This document shows positions 8,605 through 18,577 of a stretch of DNA of 64,000 nucleotides, piece by piece. Below the pieces are notes generated by a model. The model was not told where the DNA came from and made no database searches. It saw nothing but the letters and a program-made list of their open reading frames with translations. Positions within the stretch are counted from its first letter, which is position 1; the number at the start of each line of letters is the position of its first letter. The position numbers and the translations under genes are program-made. The stretch comes from CBIFVZ01 sp966185765 (GTDB lineage Bacteria; Pseudomonadota; Gammaproteobacteria; Enterobacterales; Enterobacteriaceae): assembly GCA_966185765.1 (NCBI GenBank), contig CBIFVZ010000002.1:1-64000 (forward strand), written 5' to 3'.

Positions 8605-9081
8605 ATGACGACACGACGCATTATTATCCTGACGGCCATCATTAATCTCGCCATTGTGCTGGCGACCGTCTGGATGCACTACAACACCAACCATCTTAAT
8701 ATTGCCTGCCAGGGCAACCTGACGATGGAAGACAGCCGCAATAACAACCCGTTCACGCTCGATGCGCTGGTGGAAATGCACTTTATGTCAGACGGTAGCG
8801 GCGCCTTCAACCTCACTGGCGATGTCTCGGTGAAAGGTCATCACTTTACGGTATCGCGCCAGGAGAGTTTTACCTGGCGCCATGTGCGTGATTCACTCTA
8901 CGAAATCATCATCACTGACGTACAACGTTATGGTCACGATACGGTGCCAGAGGGGGTGTTCGAACGTTTTGTATCCGGTATTGGCATGAGTCAGAAGCGT
9001 ATGCTGCAATTGACGCGTACGCCGGATGAGGCGCTGGTCATCGGCAATTTCTACTCGCCACTGCTTATCTGCTCAGGCTAG
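8605..9081 (+). CDS. FidL-like membrane protein, partner of the MarT-like regulator, copy 1
   Basis: This 158-residue protein has one N-terminal membrane segment (about residues 6-24) and a periplasmic domain. It begins three bases after the MarT-like gene, so translational coupling is likely. Two Cys bracket the periplasmic domain (ACQGNL near residue 35 and LLICSG at the end). The copy at 18578-19036 keeps both positions (LRCEAEL and WFICQE), suggesting a conserved disulfide. FidL is encoded beside MarT in Salmonella SPI-3. By analogy with ToxR/ToxS, it may protect or tune the periplasmic domain of its partner. That role is inference; the family assignment rests on arrangement, topology and sequence resemblance. 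Confidence 0.8.
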   Translation: MTTRRIIILTAIINLAIVLATVWMHYNTNHLNIACQGNLTMEDSRNNNPFTLDALVEMHFMSDGSGAFNLTGDVSVKGHHFTVSRQESFTWRHVRDSLYEIIITDVQRYGHDTVPEGVFERFVSGIGMSQKRMLQLTRTPDEALVIGNFYSPLLICSG

Positions 9082-9167
9082 TATTCACCGGGTGCAGTCT
9101 GGTGTCGCACTTTGTTTTGTTTAATGCGTTCAGGGTATATGCCACCAGACGCACACAGGAGCATACC

Positions 9168-9506
9168 GTGACCCAAAAAAGGGCGCTTTTTACATTTTTT
9201 CTACCGGTAGCGCTGTTGGGCGGGCTGCTGTGGTTTTTCTATACGCCGCAGGTTACCCCGCAAGAACAGGCGCGCTACGTGGCGCTGTTTTGCCAGAATG
9301 CAAGCCGTGCAGTGAACGATGAGGCGTTGCGCGATGCCGTTGAGAACAGTAATACCGGTTACGCTCTGGTGCGTCAGCGCTTTAATCGCCAGGCGGCCAA
9401 CCGCGTCATTGGCGCCTATAACCAGCTTAACCGTAGTGAAAAGCAGGCCATGCGCACCAGTCCGGTACAGTGCCGTGAACGCCTGTCTGCGCTACTCGAA
9501 CAGTAA
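9168..9506 (+). CDS. Unknown small membrane-anchored protein (112 aa)
   Basis: The start GTG at 9168 lies six bases after AGGAG; an upstream in-frame ATG at 9102 has no such site. One transmembrane helix lies near the N-terminus (ALFTFFLPVALLGGLLWFFY). It is followed by a soluble helical domain of about 85 residues with two Cys (ALFCQNAS and VQCREL-type context) and many Arg/Gln. It follows the FidL-like gene by 86 nt in the same direction and may belong to the same transcription unit. No counterpart is present at the second module. I do not recognise the family. Confidence 0.6.
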   Translation: MTQKRALFTFFLPVALLGGLLWFFYTPQVTPQEQARYVALFCQNASRAVNDEALRDAVENSNTGYALVRQRFNRQAANRVIGAYNQLNRSEKQAMRTSPVQCRERLSALLEQ

Positions 9507-9522
9507 GTACTAACTTTACCTC

Positions 9523-10413
9523 TCACGCGTCCCCCGCTGCGGGAGCCGCCAGCATATCAGCCAATGCCGTCACCACATTTTGCGCCCGCCGCGACAGCGG
9601 CCATTCCGCACGCTGCACCAGCCAGAGCGTATCCACGACCCGTACACCACATTCGATGACTTCAATCTCACACTGGCGGGCAAACGCCTGGCGCGCATAG
9701 CGCGGCAGCACGGTAAAACCCAGCCCACGAGCGACAAACTCCAGAATCAGCCCGACCTGGTTAGTAAAACCGCTCACCCGTAATGCCCGGATACCGGGGT
9801 TACCCGGAAAGCGGCGACTGAGCAGACGCGTTGCCATTGGTTGACCATCGGGATGATCGATAAAACCCAGCGCCATCAACTCCTCCCATTCGCAGGCACG
9901 TCTTCCTGCGGGCACCACCAGCTCCAGCGGCTCCTCAGTAAAGTGCGAAGCTTGCACGCGTGGGTCATCAGGTCGATAGCTCATTAGCCCCATTTCATAA
10001 CGGTTTTGCACAACAGCCTCAAGCACTTCGCCATCAGGTGCAAAGCGGTGGCGCATGACCAGTTCCGGGCGAGCGCTCTGGAGCGTAAGCAGGTGAGGAA
10101 AAATCATCAGGCCAATGCTTCCGGGCGTGATAAGACTGACTTCGCCCTTGTCAGATTCTCCTTCAGTCAGACGCAGCCTGAAACGGCAGGCCGCGCGATC
10201 GGCTTCCAGGCAGTAATCGAGCAGCGCTTTTCCTGCTGGTGTTAAATCAATCTGGCGCGTTTTGCGCATCAGGAGTGGTCCCAGCTGGGTTTCCAGATGG
10301 CGAATGTGCTGACTCACCGCCGCCTGCGTAATACCAAGCTGTTCAGCGGTACGGGTAAAGCTGCCAACCTCCGCCAGCACGCGGAAGGACTGAAGCCAGT
10401 GCGGGTTATACAT
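9523..10413 (-). CDS. LysR-family transcriptional regulator
   Basis: The 296-residue LysR regulator has a textbook N-terminal HTH (FRVLAEVGSFTRTAEQLGIT, then QAAVSQHIRHLE). A substrate-binding-like effector domain follows. It is divergent from the MDR oxidoreductase at 10515 with a 101-nt intergenic region, the usual arrangement for a LysR protein controlling the divergent operon, here the MDR reductase and old yellow enzyme pair. The intergenic region contains AT-rich TATAATCACTATAATTA-like sequence that could hold overlapping promoters and the LysR T-N11-A box. An effector cannot be named, but control by an electrophile or quinone would fit the target genes. Confidence 0.9.
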   Translation of the reverse strand: MYNPHWLQSFRVLAEVGSFTRTAEQLGITQAAVSQHIRHLETQLGPLLMRKTRQIDLTPAGKALLDYCLEADRAACRFRLRLTEGESDKGEVSLITPGSIGLMIFPHLLTLQSARPELVMRHRFAPDGEVLEAVVQNRYEMGLMSYRPDDPRVQASHFTEEPLELVVPAGRRACEWEELMALGFIDHPDGQPMATRLLSRRFPGNPGIRALRVSGFTNQVGLILEFVARGLGFTVLPRYARQAFARQCEIEVIECGVRVVDTLWLVQRAEWPLSRRAQNVVTALADMLAAPAAGDA

Positions 10414-10514
10414 AACAAACTCTTATAATCACTATAATTACTTTGCCATTTTCATTATGCCTCTTTCAGGCGACGATAGGGAATTGATCCCGATGTAATG
10501 AGCCAGGAGACGCA

Positions 10515-11492
10515 ATGAATAACGATTATCAGGCCTGGGTCTGGCACGGCGGTGACAGCCCACTGGCCCTACAGGCGCAAACACGCCCGCTCCCACAGCC
10601 TGCGGCTGGCGAGGTGCTGGTGCGCAATAGCGCAATCGGCCTGAACCCGGTGGACTGGAAAGTACTTGATATGAAAGTGGGTAAAGCACCTGGCGTTGAT
10701 GGCGCGGGTGTGGTGGTGGCAGTGGGTGACGGTGTCTCGCACAGCTGGCTTGGCCAGCGCGTGGCGTATCATACCAGCCTTAAGCGCGAAGGCAGTTTTG
10801 CTACCCATACGCCGCTTGAGGCCCGTGCGCTGATGCGCATCCCGGTTAATCTTAGCGATACGCTCGCCGCCGCCTTTCCCTGCCCCGCGCTCACCGCCTG
10901 GCAGGCACTAGAGAAAATCCCGAGCCGCCCCGGTGAGCGACTGCTGGTAAGCGGCGCAGGCGGATCAGTGGGCCACTGGCTGGTACAGTTTGCCCGCGCT
11001 CGCGGTTTTGTAGTGGATGTAATGTGCCACGAACGCCACCGTAAAGCGCTCACGGCACTGGGTGCCGACGGCTGGTTTCCCGGCCCACTCGCCGACGGCG
11101 GCGAACTGTCACCGGCGTTGCGCAACGACTACTTTGCGACATTCGATGCAGTGAATGGCAAGCACAGCCAGCGTCTTGGGGACACCCTGCGCGCTAACGG
11201 GCATCTTGTCAGCATTCAGGATCGCACCGACAGCTGGCCCTGCCCGCCGTTTGGCCGTGCGTTGTCCATTCATGAAGTCGCACTCGGCGCGCTGCATTTT
11301 CACGGCGACGACCGCGACTGGCGTCAACTTACGCGCCAGGGTGAACAGCTCCTTGAGGATATCGCCGACGGTACGTTTGTCAGCGAAGCCATCATTACCC
11401 GCGATTTCTCCAGTTTACCGGAGCAGCTTGAAGCACTGAAGCACCGTAACTTCAGCGGCAAATTGATAATCCAGGTTAAGGAAACATCATGA
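10515..11492 (+). CDS. MDR-superfamily (zinc-less alcohol dehydrogenase / quinone reductase-like) oxidoreductase
   Basis: The 325-residue protein has the GroES-like N-terminal fold of medium-chain dehydrogenases (GEVLVRNSAIGLNPVDWKVL; PGVDGAGVVVAVG). An NAD(P)-binding Rossmann motif follows (LLVSGAGGSVGHWLVQFARA). The structural zinc Cys cluster and catalytic Cys/His set of classical alcohol dehydrogenases are absent, so an NADPH-dependent quinone or enone reductase is more likely. Its stop overlaps the start of the old yellow enzyme gene by four bases (ATGA), so the two are translationally coupled. Together they could reduce electrophilic alkenes, consistent with a detoxification unit under the divergent LysR gene. 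Confidence 0.85.
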   Translation: MNNDYQAWVWHGGDSPLALQAQTRPLPQPAAGEVLVRNSAIGLNPVDWKVLDMKVGKAPGVDGAGVVVAVGDGVSHSWLGQRVAYHTSLKREGSFATHTPLEARALMRIPVNLSDTLAAAFPCPALTAWQALEKIPSRPGERLLVSGAGGSVGHWLVQFARARGFVVDVMCHERHRKALTALGADGWFPGPLADGGELSPALRNDYFATFDAVNGKHSQRLGDTLRANGHLVSIQDRTDSWPCPPFGRALSIHEVALGALHFHGDDRDWRQLTRQGEQLLEDIADGTFVSEAIITRDFSSLPEQLEALKHRNFSGKLIIQVKETS

Positions 11493-12589
11493 GTGCACTG
11501 TTTACTCCATTTAGCTTAAAAGACGTGACGTTGCGCAATCGCATCGCCATTCCACCGATGTGCCAGTACTCCGCCGTCGACGGCATGCCAAACGACTGGC
11601 ACCAGGTGCATTACGCCGGCCTTGCCCGTGGCGGTGCAGGTCTGGTGATTGTGGAAGCCACCGCCGTATCGCCAGAAGGACGTATCACGCCAGCCTGCCT
11701 CGGTATCTGGAATGACGAGCAGGCAGCCGAGTTGGCAAAAATTGCCCGGGCTATCAAAGCGGCGGGGGCCATACCCGGCATTCAGATTGCCCACGCCGGG
11801 CGCAAAGCCAGCGCGAATAAACCGTGGGAAGGTGATGACCATATTGCTGACGGGGAACCGGGTAGCTGGCAGACCATCGCCCCCTCGGTGCTGCCGTTTG
11901 GTGCTAACCTGCCGAAAGTTCCCAGGGAAATGAGTAAAACCGATATTCAGCGCGTCACCGCCGATTTTATGAAAGCGGCACAGCGCGCCCGCGATGCCGG
12001 TTTTGAGTGGCTGGAACTGCATTTCGCCCACGGTTACCTGGCACAAAGTTTCTTCTCCGTGCACTCCAACCAGCGTACCGACGAGTACGGCGGCTCTGCT
12101 GAAAATCGCGGTCGTTTTTTGCTCGAAACCCTGGATGCCGTGCGCGAAGTCTGGCCACAGCACCTGCCGCTTACCGCACGCTTTGGGGTGATTGAATATG
12201 ACGGTCGCGACGACGAGACGCTGAGCGAATCCATTGCGCTGACGCGTCAGATGCGTGAACGCGGACTGGATATGCTTAACGTAAGCGTAGGCTTCTCCAC
12301 ACCAGACGCACACATCCCGTGGGGGCCTGCGTTTCTGGCACCGGTCTCTCGCCAGGTGCGTGAGCAGGCCCAGCTACCGGTCGCCTCGTCATGGGGCGTG
12401 GATTCTGCTACCAACGCCGAGCGCTGTGTAGCCCAGGGCGATATGGACCTGGTTATGATTGGCCGCGCTTATCTGGCTAACCCGCATTACACGCTGAAGC
12501 TTGCCCAGCAGCTTGGCCTTGAGCGCCCAACCTGGGTGCTGCCTGCGCCGTATGCGCACTGGCTGGAGCGCTACCGGCTGAGCGAATAA
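11489..12589 (+). CDS. Old yellow enzyme, class III (YqjM/XenA-like) NADPH:flavin oxidoreductase
   Basis: The 366-residue FMN-dependent TIM-barrel ene-reductase shows features of the XenA/YqjM branch. The active-site Cys is at residue 25 in IPPMCQYSA, and the substrate-binding His pair is in ELHFAHGYLAQSF. FMN phosphate contacts appear near DLVMIGRAYLANPHYT, and the oligomer Arg/Tyr region is at the C-terminus. Such enzymes reduce the C=C bond of enals, enones, nitro compounds and similar electrophiles. It is translationally coupled to the upstream MDR gene and closed by the palindrome at 12604-12647. Substrate in vivo is unknown. Confidence 0.92.
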   Translation: MSALFTPFSLKDVTLRNRIAIPPMCQYSAVDGMPNDWHQVHYAGLARGGAGLVIVEATAVSPEGRITPACLGIWNDEQAAELAKIARAIKAAGAIPGIQIAHAGRKASANKPWEGDDHIADGEPGSWQTIAPSVLPFGANLPKVPREMSKTDIQRVTADFMKAAQRARDAGFEWLELHFAHGYLAQSFFSVHSNQRTDEYGGSAENRGRFLLETLDAVREVWPQHLPLTARFGVIEYDGRDDETLSESIALTRQMRERGLDMLNVSVGFSTPDAHIPWGPAFLAPVSRQVREQAQLPVASSWGVDSATNAERCVAQGDMDLVMIGRAYLANPHYTLKLAQQLGLERPTWVLPAPYAHWLERYRLSE

Positions 12590-12603
12590 GTCGTCGCTAA
12601 CCC

Positions 12604-12647
12604 ATAACAAGACCGACGCGGTGGTAACACCGCGCCGGTCTTGTTAT
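12604..12647. terminator. Bidirectional hairpin between convergent OYE gene and lldD
   Basis: Two 20-base arms (ATAACAAGACCGACGCGGTG and its complement with one mismatch) surround a GTAA tetraloop. The structure sits 14 nt after the OYE stop and about 70 nt beyond the end of lldD on the other strand. Run-off T tracts are weak (TTGTTAT), but the A/T-flanked GC stem is symmetrical and could terminate both transcripts. Confidence 0.7.
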
Positions 12648-12718
12648 TAGGGAGGGCATGCGATATCAGGTTAACGCAAATCCATTAGCCTGACTGCCTC
12701 CCTGGGACCAGGCAGCAC

Positions 12719-13912
12719 TCACCCCACCCGCACCAGCGGCGCACTAAAACCGCCAGTACTGCTTTGCGTCAACTCGGGCGCGCGCGCCAGTGAATCACGG
12801 CTGATGTCGGCAATCGTCTTCGCGCCTGTGAGCGTCATCGCCACACGCATCTCTTTTTCAATCAGGTTCAGCAAATTCATCACGCCTGCCTGACCGTGGG
12901 TCGCCAGCGCGTACAAATAGGCACGCCCCAACAGTACCGTATCTGCACCCAGCGCAATCATGCGCACCACATCAAGGCCGTTACGGATGCCGCTGTCGGC
13001 AAGGATCGTGATATCTCCTTTCACCGCATCGGCAATAGCGGGCAGCGCACGGGCGCTGGAGAGAACCCCATCAAGCTGACGCCCACCGTGGTTAGACACC
13101 ACAATGCCGTCTGCGCCAAAACGTACTGCATCTTTGGCGTCTTCGGGGTCGAGAATGCCTTTGATTACCATCGGGCCGTCCCAGAACTCACGGATCCACT
13201 CCAGATCTTTCCAGGAAATGGATGCATCGAAGTTGTTGGCAAGCCAGCCTATATAATCTTCAAGCCCGGTCGGGTGGCCGCGATAGGTTGAAATATTGCC
13301 AAGATCGTGCGGGCGCCCCAGCAGCCCCACATCCCATGCCCACTGTGGGTAAGTGACGGCCTGCCAGTAACGACGCAAAGCCGCATTCGGACCGCTCATA
13401 CCCGAATGCGCATCGCGATAGCGTGCGCCTGGCGTTGGCATATCAACGGTAAACACCAGCGTCGAGCAGCCCGCAGCCTTCGCCCGTTCCAGCGCGTTGC
13501 GCATAAAGCCACGGTCCTTAAGCACATAAAGCTGGAACCACATCGGGCGAGTGATGGCCGGTGCAACCTCTTCAATCGGGCATACTGAGACGGTGGATAG
13601 CGTAAACGGAATGCCCTTCTCTGCTGCGGCTTTCGCCGCCTGCACTTCGCCACGGCGCGCATACATCCCGCACAGCCCCACTGGCGCCAGCGCCACCGGC
13701 ATGGATAGCGTTTCATCAAAAAGCCGGGTTTCAAGGCTGAGATCGGTCATGTTTTTCAGGATGCGCTGGCGCAGCGCCACGCCCGCAAGATCGTCCACGT
13801 TGCGCCTCAGGGTATATTCGGCATACGCACCGCCGTCGATATAGTGGAATAAAAACGGTGGCAGAATACGCTCGGCCGCAGCGCGATAGTCACTGGCAGC
13901 AGAAATAATCAT
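12719..13912 (-). CDS. lldD: L-lactate dehydrogenase (FMN-dependent, quinone-linked)
   Basis: The 397-residue alpha-hydroxyacid oxidase family protein closely follows E. coli LldD. Visible landmarks are [20 protein letters not shown] near the N-terminus, [20 protein letters not shown] in the middle, and the catalytic His275 in [15 protein letters not shown] with the adjacent Arg. It oxidises L-lactate to pyruvate at the inner membrane and feeds electrons to quinone. It is the last gene of lldPRD; its ATG overlaps the lldR stop as TTATGA. Expression should follow LldR (lactate induction) and ArcA (anaerobic repression), whose sites are visible upstream of lldP. Confidence 0.97.
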   Translation of the reverse strand: MIISAASDYRAAAERILPPFLFHYIDGGAYAEYTLRRNVDDLAGVALRQRILKNMTDLSLETRLFDETLSMPVALAPVGLCGMYARRGEVQAAKAAAEKGIPFTLSTVSVCPIEEVAPAITRPMWFQLYVLKDRGFMRNALERAKAAGCSTLVFTVDMPTPGARYRDAHSGMSGPNAALRRYWQAVTYPQWAWDVGLLGRPHDLGNISTYRGHPTGLEDYIGWLANNFDASISWKDLEWIREFWDGPMVIKGILDPEDAKDAVRFGADGIVVSNHGGRQLDGVLSSARALPAIADAVKGDITILADSGIRNGLDVVRMIALGADTVLLGRAYLYALATHGQAGVMNLLNLIEKEMRVAMTLTGAKTIADISRDSLARAPELTQSSTGGFSAPLVRVG

Positions 13913-14694
13913 AACGGTGTTCCTTTCATATCAATGTCATCATCCGGCAGGCGCGTGGCGCGGGCCTGCCGGGCTTCATCTTCATCCAGCGTTCTGATAG
14001 TGGTGTGCACAAAACCCAGGTGTTCTTGCGCCGCCCGACGCGCACGCTCGGCGTCACCGTCGAGAATGGCTTCCAGCAGCGTCTGATGTTGTTCGGTCAG
14101 ACGAGCAAAGATAGGCGGCTGGGTATACATGCGCTGTCGGCTTTGCATCACCGAGGACTGTAACAGTTCAAAAAAACCGCGCATGGTCTGTAACAGCACC
14201 AGATTGTGGGAGGCTTCGGCAATAGCAAGATGAAAGCGCACATCAGCCTGCGCCGCCAGGTCCGGGTCATCGCGCTCGTGGAATTTGAGCGTGGCATCAA
14301 AGCAGTAGCGCAGCTTCTCTTTATCAGCGGCGCTGGCGCGCAGCGCTGCATGCCAGGCCGTCCCCCCCTCAATGGCATGGCGAGCCTCAAGGATGTCGTA
14401 GCGGTAATCCGGGTCGCCTGCCATCAGCGCTTTTATAGGTTGAACAATGCGGCTATCGGACCAGTCGCCATTCGGCAGGCTGATGTAGCTGCCGCCGCCG
14501 CGTCGGCTGACCAGCATCCCTTCACTGCGCAACCGCGCCAGTGCCTCGCGCACGCTGTTGCGCGACACGCCAAGCGCCAGCGCCAGCTGGCGTTCAGCGG
14601 GTAAACGCTGACCTGGCGTCATTTTTTGCTCATCAATCAGCGCCCGAAGCCGCTCAGCAAGCTGCTCCACCACACGACGGCCCGTTACGGTCAT
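13909..14694 (-). CDS. lldR: GntR/FadR-family lactate-responsive regulator LldR
   Basis: The N-terminal GntR winged helix ([20 protein letters not shown]) and C-terminal FadR-type helical effector domain ([20 protein letters not shown]) match LldR. I choose ATG 14694, whose ATGA overlaps the lldP stop, giving 261 residues, close to E. coli LldR. The open frame could start at 14706 but would overlap lldP by 16 bases. LldR binds two operators flanking the lldP promoter and switches between repression and activation with L-lactate. Matching operator pairs are seen at 16417-16433 and 16540-16553. Confidence 0.95.
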   Translation of the reverse strand: MTVTGRRVVEQLAERLRALIDEQKMTPGQRLPAERQLALALGVSRNSVREALARLRSEGMLVSRRGGGSYISLPNGDWSDSRIVQPIKALMAGDPDYRYDILEARHAIEGGTAWHAALRASAADKEKLRYCFDATLKFHERDDPDLAAQADVRFHLAIAEASHNLVLLQTMRGFFELLQSSVMQSRQRMYTQPPIFARLTEQHQTLLEAILDGDAERARRAAQEHLGFVHTTIRTLDEDEARQARATRLPDDDIDMKGTPL

Positions 14695-16346
14695 GGGATC
14701 ATCCACGTCAGCCAGTACGCCTGTAGCGTCACCATAACGCCAACGATACAGGTGAAAATCAGGCTGTGCTTAACGGTGAAACGAAACAGCTCCGACTCTT
14801 TACCAACCAGCCCTACCGCCGCACAGGCAATAGCGATGGACTGTGGCGAAATCATCTTGCCGGTCACGCCGCCTGCGGTGTTAGCGGCCACCAGCAGCAG
14901 GTCTGAAACACCAATCTGCTGCGCGGCGGTGGCCTGTAGAGAGGCAAATAACGCGTTAGAGGACGTGTCAGAACCGGTCAGGAATACCCCCAGCCAACCG
15001 AGGAACGGTGAGAAAAAGGTAAAAGCATGGCCGGTGTGTGACAGCGCCAACGCCAGCGTTGACGACAGCCCGCAATAGTTAGAGATAAATGCAAACGCCA
15101 GCACCATACCAATGGAATAGATGGGCAGCGCCAGTTCTTTAAGCGTTTCACCAAAGGTTGAAATGGCCTCTTTCGGCTTCATTCGCAGCCAGATAATGGA
15201 CAGCAGCGCGGCCACAAAAATGGCGCTACCGGTGGCGGAAAACCAGTCAAATTTGAATATTGCAGCCCAGGGTGCACTTTGCGCCACCACCGGCGGCATG
15301 CGAGCCACCAGGCCGTCAAGCCAGGGTACCGGGAAGCTTGCGACCCAGCCCGCCATTGGCCCGCCTGCGGCAAACAACGCCTTAAAGGGAGGAATGCTCC
15401 ACAGGGTAACGGTGGCGGTGAGGAACAAGAATGGCATCCACGCCCGCAGCACCTGCCAGCCGCTGTAGTTTTTATGTGCCAGCGTCTGGTCAGTCATGGA
15501 TGCGCCGAGATCATTGAAGCGGAAAATACGCTTCGGCTGCCAGCGACGCAAAAACAGGGTCAGACAGAACAGCGATGCCAGTGAGGAAATGATGTCCGGT
15601 AACTCAGGGCCAATAAAGTTCGAACTCAGGTATTGCGCAATAGCAAACGAGCCACCTGCGACTATTACCGCGGGCCAGGTCTCTTTAACACCCCGCCAGC
15701 CGTCCATGATAGCCATGATCCAGAACAGCACGATGATGGTCATAAACGGCAGCTGTCGGCCCACCATCTGACCTATCTGGAAGCTATCCAGGCCCGTCAC
15801 CTGACCTGCGACAATAATTGGAATGCCCATCGCGCCAAAAGCAACGGGGGCCGTGTTGACTATCAGGCATAATCCGGCGGCATAAAGGGGTCTGAAGCCA
15901 AGACCCACCAACAAGGCAGCCGTAATCGCCACCGGCGCGCCAAAACCTGCCGCACCTTCCAGAAAAGCGCCGAACGAAAAGCCGACTATCAGCATTTGCA
16001 GGCGCTGGTCTGGCGTCACTGACAAAATCGAGGCGCGAATCACATCAAACTGGCCGGTTTTCACCGAGAGCTTGTAAACAAACACGGCGGCAATGATTAT
16101 CCAGGCGATAGGCCACAATCCATACAAAAAGCCATAGGCGGCAGAAGCCAGCGCGTAGGCAATCGGCATCCGGTAGAGCAGAAGTGCGACCAGCAGCGCC
16201 AGCACAACGGTACAGGTACCGGCGACATAGCCTTTCAGCCTGAGTTTGATCAGTGCAAAAAAGAAAAAAACTATCGGGATCACGGCCACCAGACTTGAAA
16301 GCCAGATGTTGCCAAGAGGATCGTAATTCTGTTGCCAGACCTGCAT
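14691..16346 (-). CDS. lldP: L-lactate permease
   Basis: The 551-residue polytopic membrane protein is almost the length of E. coli LldP. It shares long stretches with it, for example [40 protein letters not shown] and [20 protein letters not shown]. It imports L-lactate (also D-lactate and glycolate in E. coli) with protons. It is the first gene of lldPRD and is translationally coupled to lldR. The leader between 16347 and about 16560 carries LldR- and ArcA-type sites. Confidence 0.97.
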   Translation of the reverse strand: MQVWQQNYDPLGNIWLSSLVAVIPIVFFFFALIKLRLKGYVAGTCTVVLALLVALLLYRMPIAYALASAAYGFLYGLWPIAWIIIAAVFVYKLSVKTGQFDVIRASILSVTPDQRLQMLIVGFSFGAFLEGAAGFGAPVAITAALLVGLGFRPLYAAGLCLIVNTAPVAFGAMGIPIIVAGQVTGLDSFQIGQMVGRQLPFMTIIVLFWIMAIMDGWRGVKETWPAVIVAGGSFAIAQYLSSNFIGPELPDIISSLASLFCLTLFLRRWQPKRIFRFNDLGASMTDQTLAHKNYSGWQVLRAWMPFLFLTATVTLWSIPPFKALFAAGGPMAGWVASFPVPWLDGLVARMPPVVAQSAPWAAIFKFDWFSATGSAIFVAALLSIIWLRMKPKEAISTFGETLKELALPIYSIGMVLAFAFISNYCGLSSTLALALSHTGHAFTFFSPFLGWLGVFLTGSDTSSNALFASLQATAAQQIGVSDLLLVAANTAGGVTGKMISPQSIAIACAAVGLVGKESELFRFTVKHSLIFTCIVGVMVTLQAYWLTWMIP

Positions 16347-16416
16347 GTGAATTCTCCAGGTTATTTTTTGTTATCAGCCCGAACACGCGGCATTCCTTGT
16401 GCGATGACGCCGTCTG

Positions 16417-16433
16417 AATTGGTTGGGCCAGTT
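16417..16433. promoter_or_regulatory. Proximal LldR operator upstream of lldP
   Basis: The sequence AATTGGTTGGGCCAGTT has the TTGG-N-CCA dyad of GntR/FadR-type operators. It shares 14 identical bases (AATTGGTTGGGCCA) with the site at 16540. In E. coli, lldP is flanked by two LldR operators (O1 and O2) about one hundred bases apart; here the spacing is 123 bases. This one lies between lldP and the likely promoter. Confidence 0.75.
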
Positions 16434-16460
16434 GTGCTGTGCGTACGTTGGCAACAAATA

Positions 16461-16476
16461 GTTAATATATCGTTAA
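16461..16476. promoter_or_regulatory. ArcA box in the lldP promoter region
   Basis: GTTAATATATCGTTAA contains two GTTAA repeats with an 11-base period, the standard direct-repeat architecture of ArcA-P sites. It sits between the two LldR operators. Known biology: E. coli lldPRD is repressed by ArcA under low oxygen. Confidence 0.65.
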
Positions 16477-16539
16477 CTAAAAACAACACATTTGTTTCGC
16501 TTTTTTGCATTATGCGAACGACAAGGCAAACTGCCCGCC

Positions 16540-16553
16540 AATTGGTTGGGCCA
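16540..16553. promoter_or_regulatory. Distal LldR operator upstream of lldP
   Basis: AATTGGTTGGGCCA repeats the first 14 bases of the operator at 16417 exactly, 123 bases upstream relative to lldP. The pair supports DNA looping by LldR as described for E. coli. The site is also about 90 bases before ybdK, so it may influence that divergent promoter. Confidence 0.75.
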
Positions 16554-16644
16554 AAAATGAAAACTATGGAATGTCGTGACGAGTAAGCGGGTTGTACGGT
16601 GAAGGTCGTTTATACTGAAGAGAAAGCCGCTGGAGGGAATCGCT

Positions 16645-17781
16645 ATGCCGTTACCCGCTTTTACCGCTTCCACGCCCTTTACTTTGGGTATTGAGCTGGA
16701 GTTGCAGGTCGTTAATCCTCCCGCCTGTGAGTTAAGTCAGGAGTCATCCTGTCTGATTGAAGCCTGCCGTGGTCGTGTGCCGCAAGGTAAAGGTGAGATC
16801 AAACACGACATCACCGAGAGTATGCTGGAGATCTCGACAGGCGTGTGTGGCCATCTTGATGAGGCACACGAGCAGCTACAGGCGTTATCTGCACTGGCCT
16901 GCGCCAGTGCCAGCGAACACGGCTTAGCCATCTGTGGCGGCGGTACGCATCCGTTTGTGAAATGGCAGCGCCAGCAGGTGTGCGATAACCCGCGCTACGC
17001 CCGCCATCTGGAACGTTTCGCCTATCTTGTACAGCAGGCTACGGTATTTGGCCAACACGTGCACATTGGTTGCGCAAACGGCGACGATGCGGTCTGGTTG
17101 ATGCATGCGCTGGGACGCTATGTACCACATTTCATTGCCCTGTCGGCTTCCTCGCCCTGGTTACAGGGAGCCGACACAGGCTTTGCCTCCTCACGCCTGA
17201 ACATGTTCTGCGCATTCCCGGATAGCGGCCACGCACCGTTTAGTCGTAACTGGCGTGAATTTTCGGCACTGTACCAACGGCTGGAAAGTACAGGAATGGT
17301 AGAAGGCATGAAGGATTTACACTGGGACATTCGCCCCAGTCCAACTTTTGGCACGGTGGAGGTGAGAGTGATGGATACCCCATTGATGCTAACGCGAGCG
17401 CTGAACATTGCAGGCTACATTCAGGCGCTGGCATGCTGGCTCCTCAGCGAGCGCCCCTTTACGCCCACCGATGAGGACTATTTGCTGTATCCCTGGAATC
17501 GCTTTCAGGCCAGCCGCTATGGACTGGAAGGGACTTTTACCGCAGCCGATTCAGAACAACGCAGCATCGGCGATGCTATTCTCGCGACCCTGCCACAGCT
17601 GCAAAACTGCGCCCGACAATGCGGTGCTACTGATGCGCTGGCGGCTATTGGCGAACAGGTTATTAACGCCGACAGCGATGCGTTGCGCATTCGTCGCTTT
17701 ATGGGCCAAAGCATTACGCTTTCAGAGCTGGTGCGTGAACACTGTCGGCTTTGGCAAGCATTCACTCACAGCGCTACCTGA
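16645..17781 (+). CDS. ybdK: YbdK-type carboxylate-amine ligase (weak gamma-glutamylcysteine ligase)
   Basis: The 378-residue protein of the GCS2/YbdK family starts with FTLGIELELQVVNPPACEL. It has ITESMLEISTGVC and the ATP-grasp-like glutamate ligase landmarks VFGQHVHIGCANGDDAVWL and TFGTVEVRVMDTPL. E. coli YbdK shows weak glutamate-cysteine ligase activity in vitro; its physiological substrate is unknown. A GGAGG-containing ribosome site (CTGGAGGGAATCGCT) precedes ATG 16645. It is divergent from lldP and convergent with the LuxR-type gene at 17812, with only 30 nt between their ends. Confidence 0.93.
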   Translation: MPLPAFTASTPFTLGIELELQVVNPPACELSQESSCLIEACRGRVPQGKGEIKHDITESMLEISTGVCGHLDEAHEQLQALSALACASASEHGLAICGGGTHPFVKWQRQQVCDNPRYARHLERFAYLVQQATVFGQHVHIGCANGDDAVWLMHALGRYVPHFIALSASSPWLQGADTGFASSRLNMFCAFPDSGHAPFSRNWREFSALYQRLESTGMVEGMKDLHWDIRPSPTFGTVEVRVMDTPLMLTRALNIAGYIQALACWLLSERPFTPTDEDYLLYPWNRFQASRYGLEGTFTAADSEQRSIGDAILATLPQLQNCARQCGATDALAAIGEQVINADSDALRIRRFMGQSITLSELVREHCRLWQAFTHSAT

Positions 17782-17811
17782 CAACAGGTGTTGCGCATCA
17801 CGCCAGTCCCG

Positions 17812-18330
17812 TTACGCCACAGGGGAGCTGTGTAACAACTCAATAAGCTGGATGTGCGATTTACAGCCTGTTTTCTCCATAATCAACCGCTTATAGTGGC
17901 TGACGGTCTTTTCAGAGCGCTGGATTTTACGGGCAATGTCGCACGGTGCCATCCCCTTTTGCAGGCAACGCAGTATCTCCTCTTCACGGCGAGTGAAAAG
18001 ACTCATCCCATTATCAATATAAAACTCACGCTCACGCGCGTTTTTGCGTGCACTCTGCTGTAAAAAATCAGACAACTCAGTCGGACGGCAGTGCGGCGGT
18101 ATCTGAACGATATTTAGCGCAGAATAATGAAAGTGAATAAAACGCAGAATATCTGCATCACCCATTAAATAAATAAGGTCATATTTACTGTGGGCGCTGG
18201 CAATTTTCTGACAATCTTTCGGCGCAAGCAGCTCAAGGGGAATAGGTTCCACCTGCATTTGTGAAAGCGTCTGTTTCAACCCATAAATCAGGTAATTATC
18301 GCGGGTAACAAGGTATAGTGCTTTGCGCAT
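17812..18330 (-). CDS. LuxR-type HTH transcriptional regulator, module copy 2
   Basis: This 172-residue protein has a C-terminal LuxR HTH (FTRREEEILRCLQKGMAP, then DIARKIQRSEKTVSHYKRLI) and an N-terminal domain lacking an obvious phospho-acceptor set. Length and HTH layout match the protein at 6920-7438, while the N-terminal halves have diverged. It lies downstream of the second MarT/FidL pair on the same strand, separated by 247 nt in which I see a possible promoter but no gene. It may act on the adjacent fimbrial or EAL genes, as short LuxR proteins such as MrkI do elsewhere. That is inference. Confidence 0.82.
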   Translation of the reverse strand: MRKALYLVTRDNYLIYGLKQTLSQMQVEPIPLELLAPKDCQKIASAHSKYDLIYLMGDADILRFIHFHYSALNIVQIPPHCRPTELSDFLQQSARKNAREREFYIDNGMSLFTRREEEILRCLQKGMAPCDIARKIQRSEKTVSHYKRLIMEKTGCKSHIQLIELLHSSPVA

Positions 18331-18577
18331 CCTTTATGCTCCCTTTTAATAACTGTATGTTCCTGCATTACAGTGAATACTGTTTATTCTTTTTTGAAGA
18401 ATAAACAGCCCGGACAAACATCAAGATGTCTGCGAGTAAAATCCCTTATCCAGACAAAAGCCATTCAGCCTGTGAAAGAGAATAGATAATAAGCGTAATT
18501 TAGCCATGTATTGCGCACGGAAAGATCAGACTGTGCCAACGTCAAACCTGTGCAATACCCATTAAAAATAATTAATT

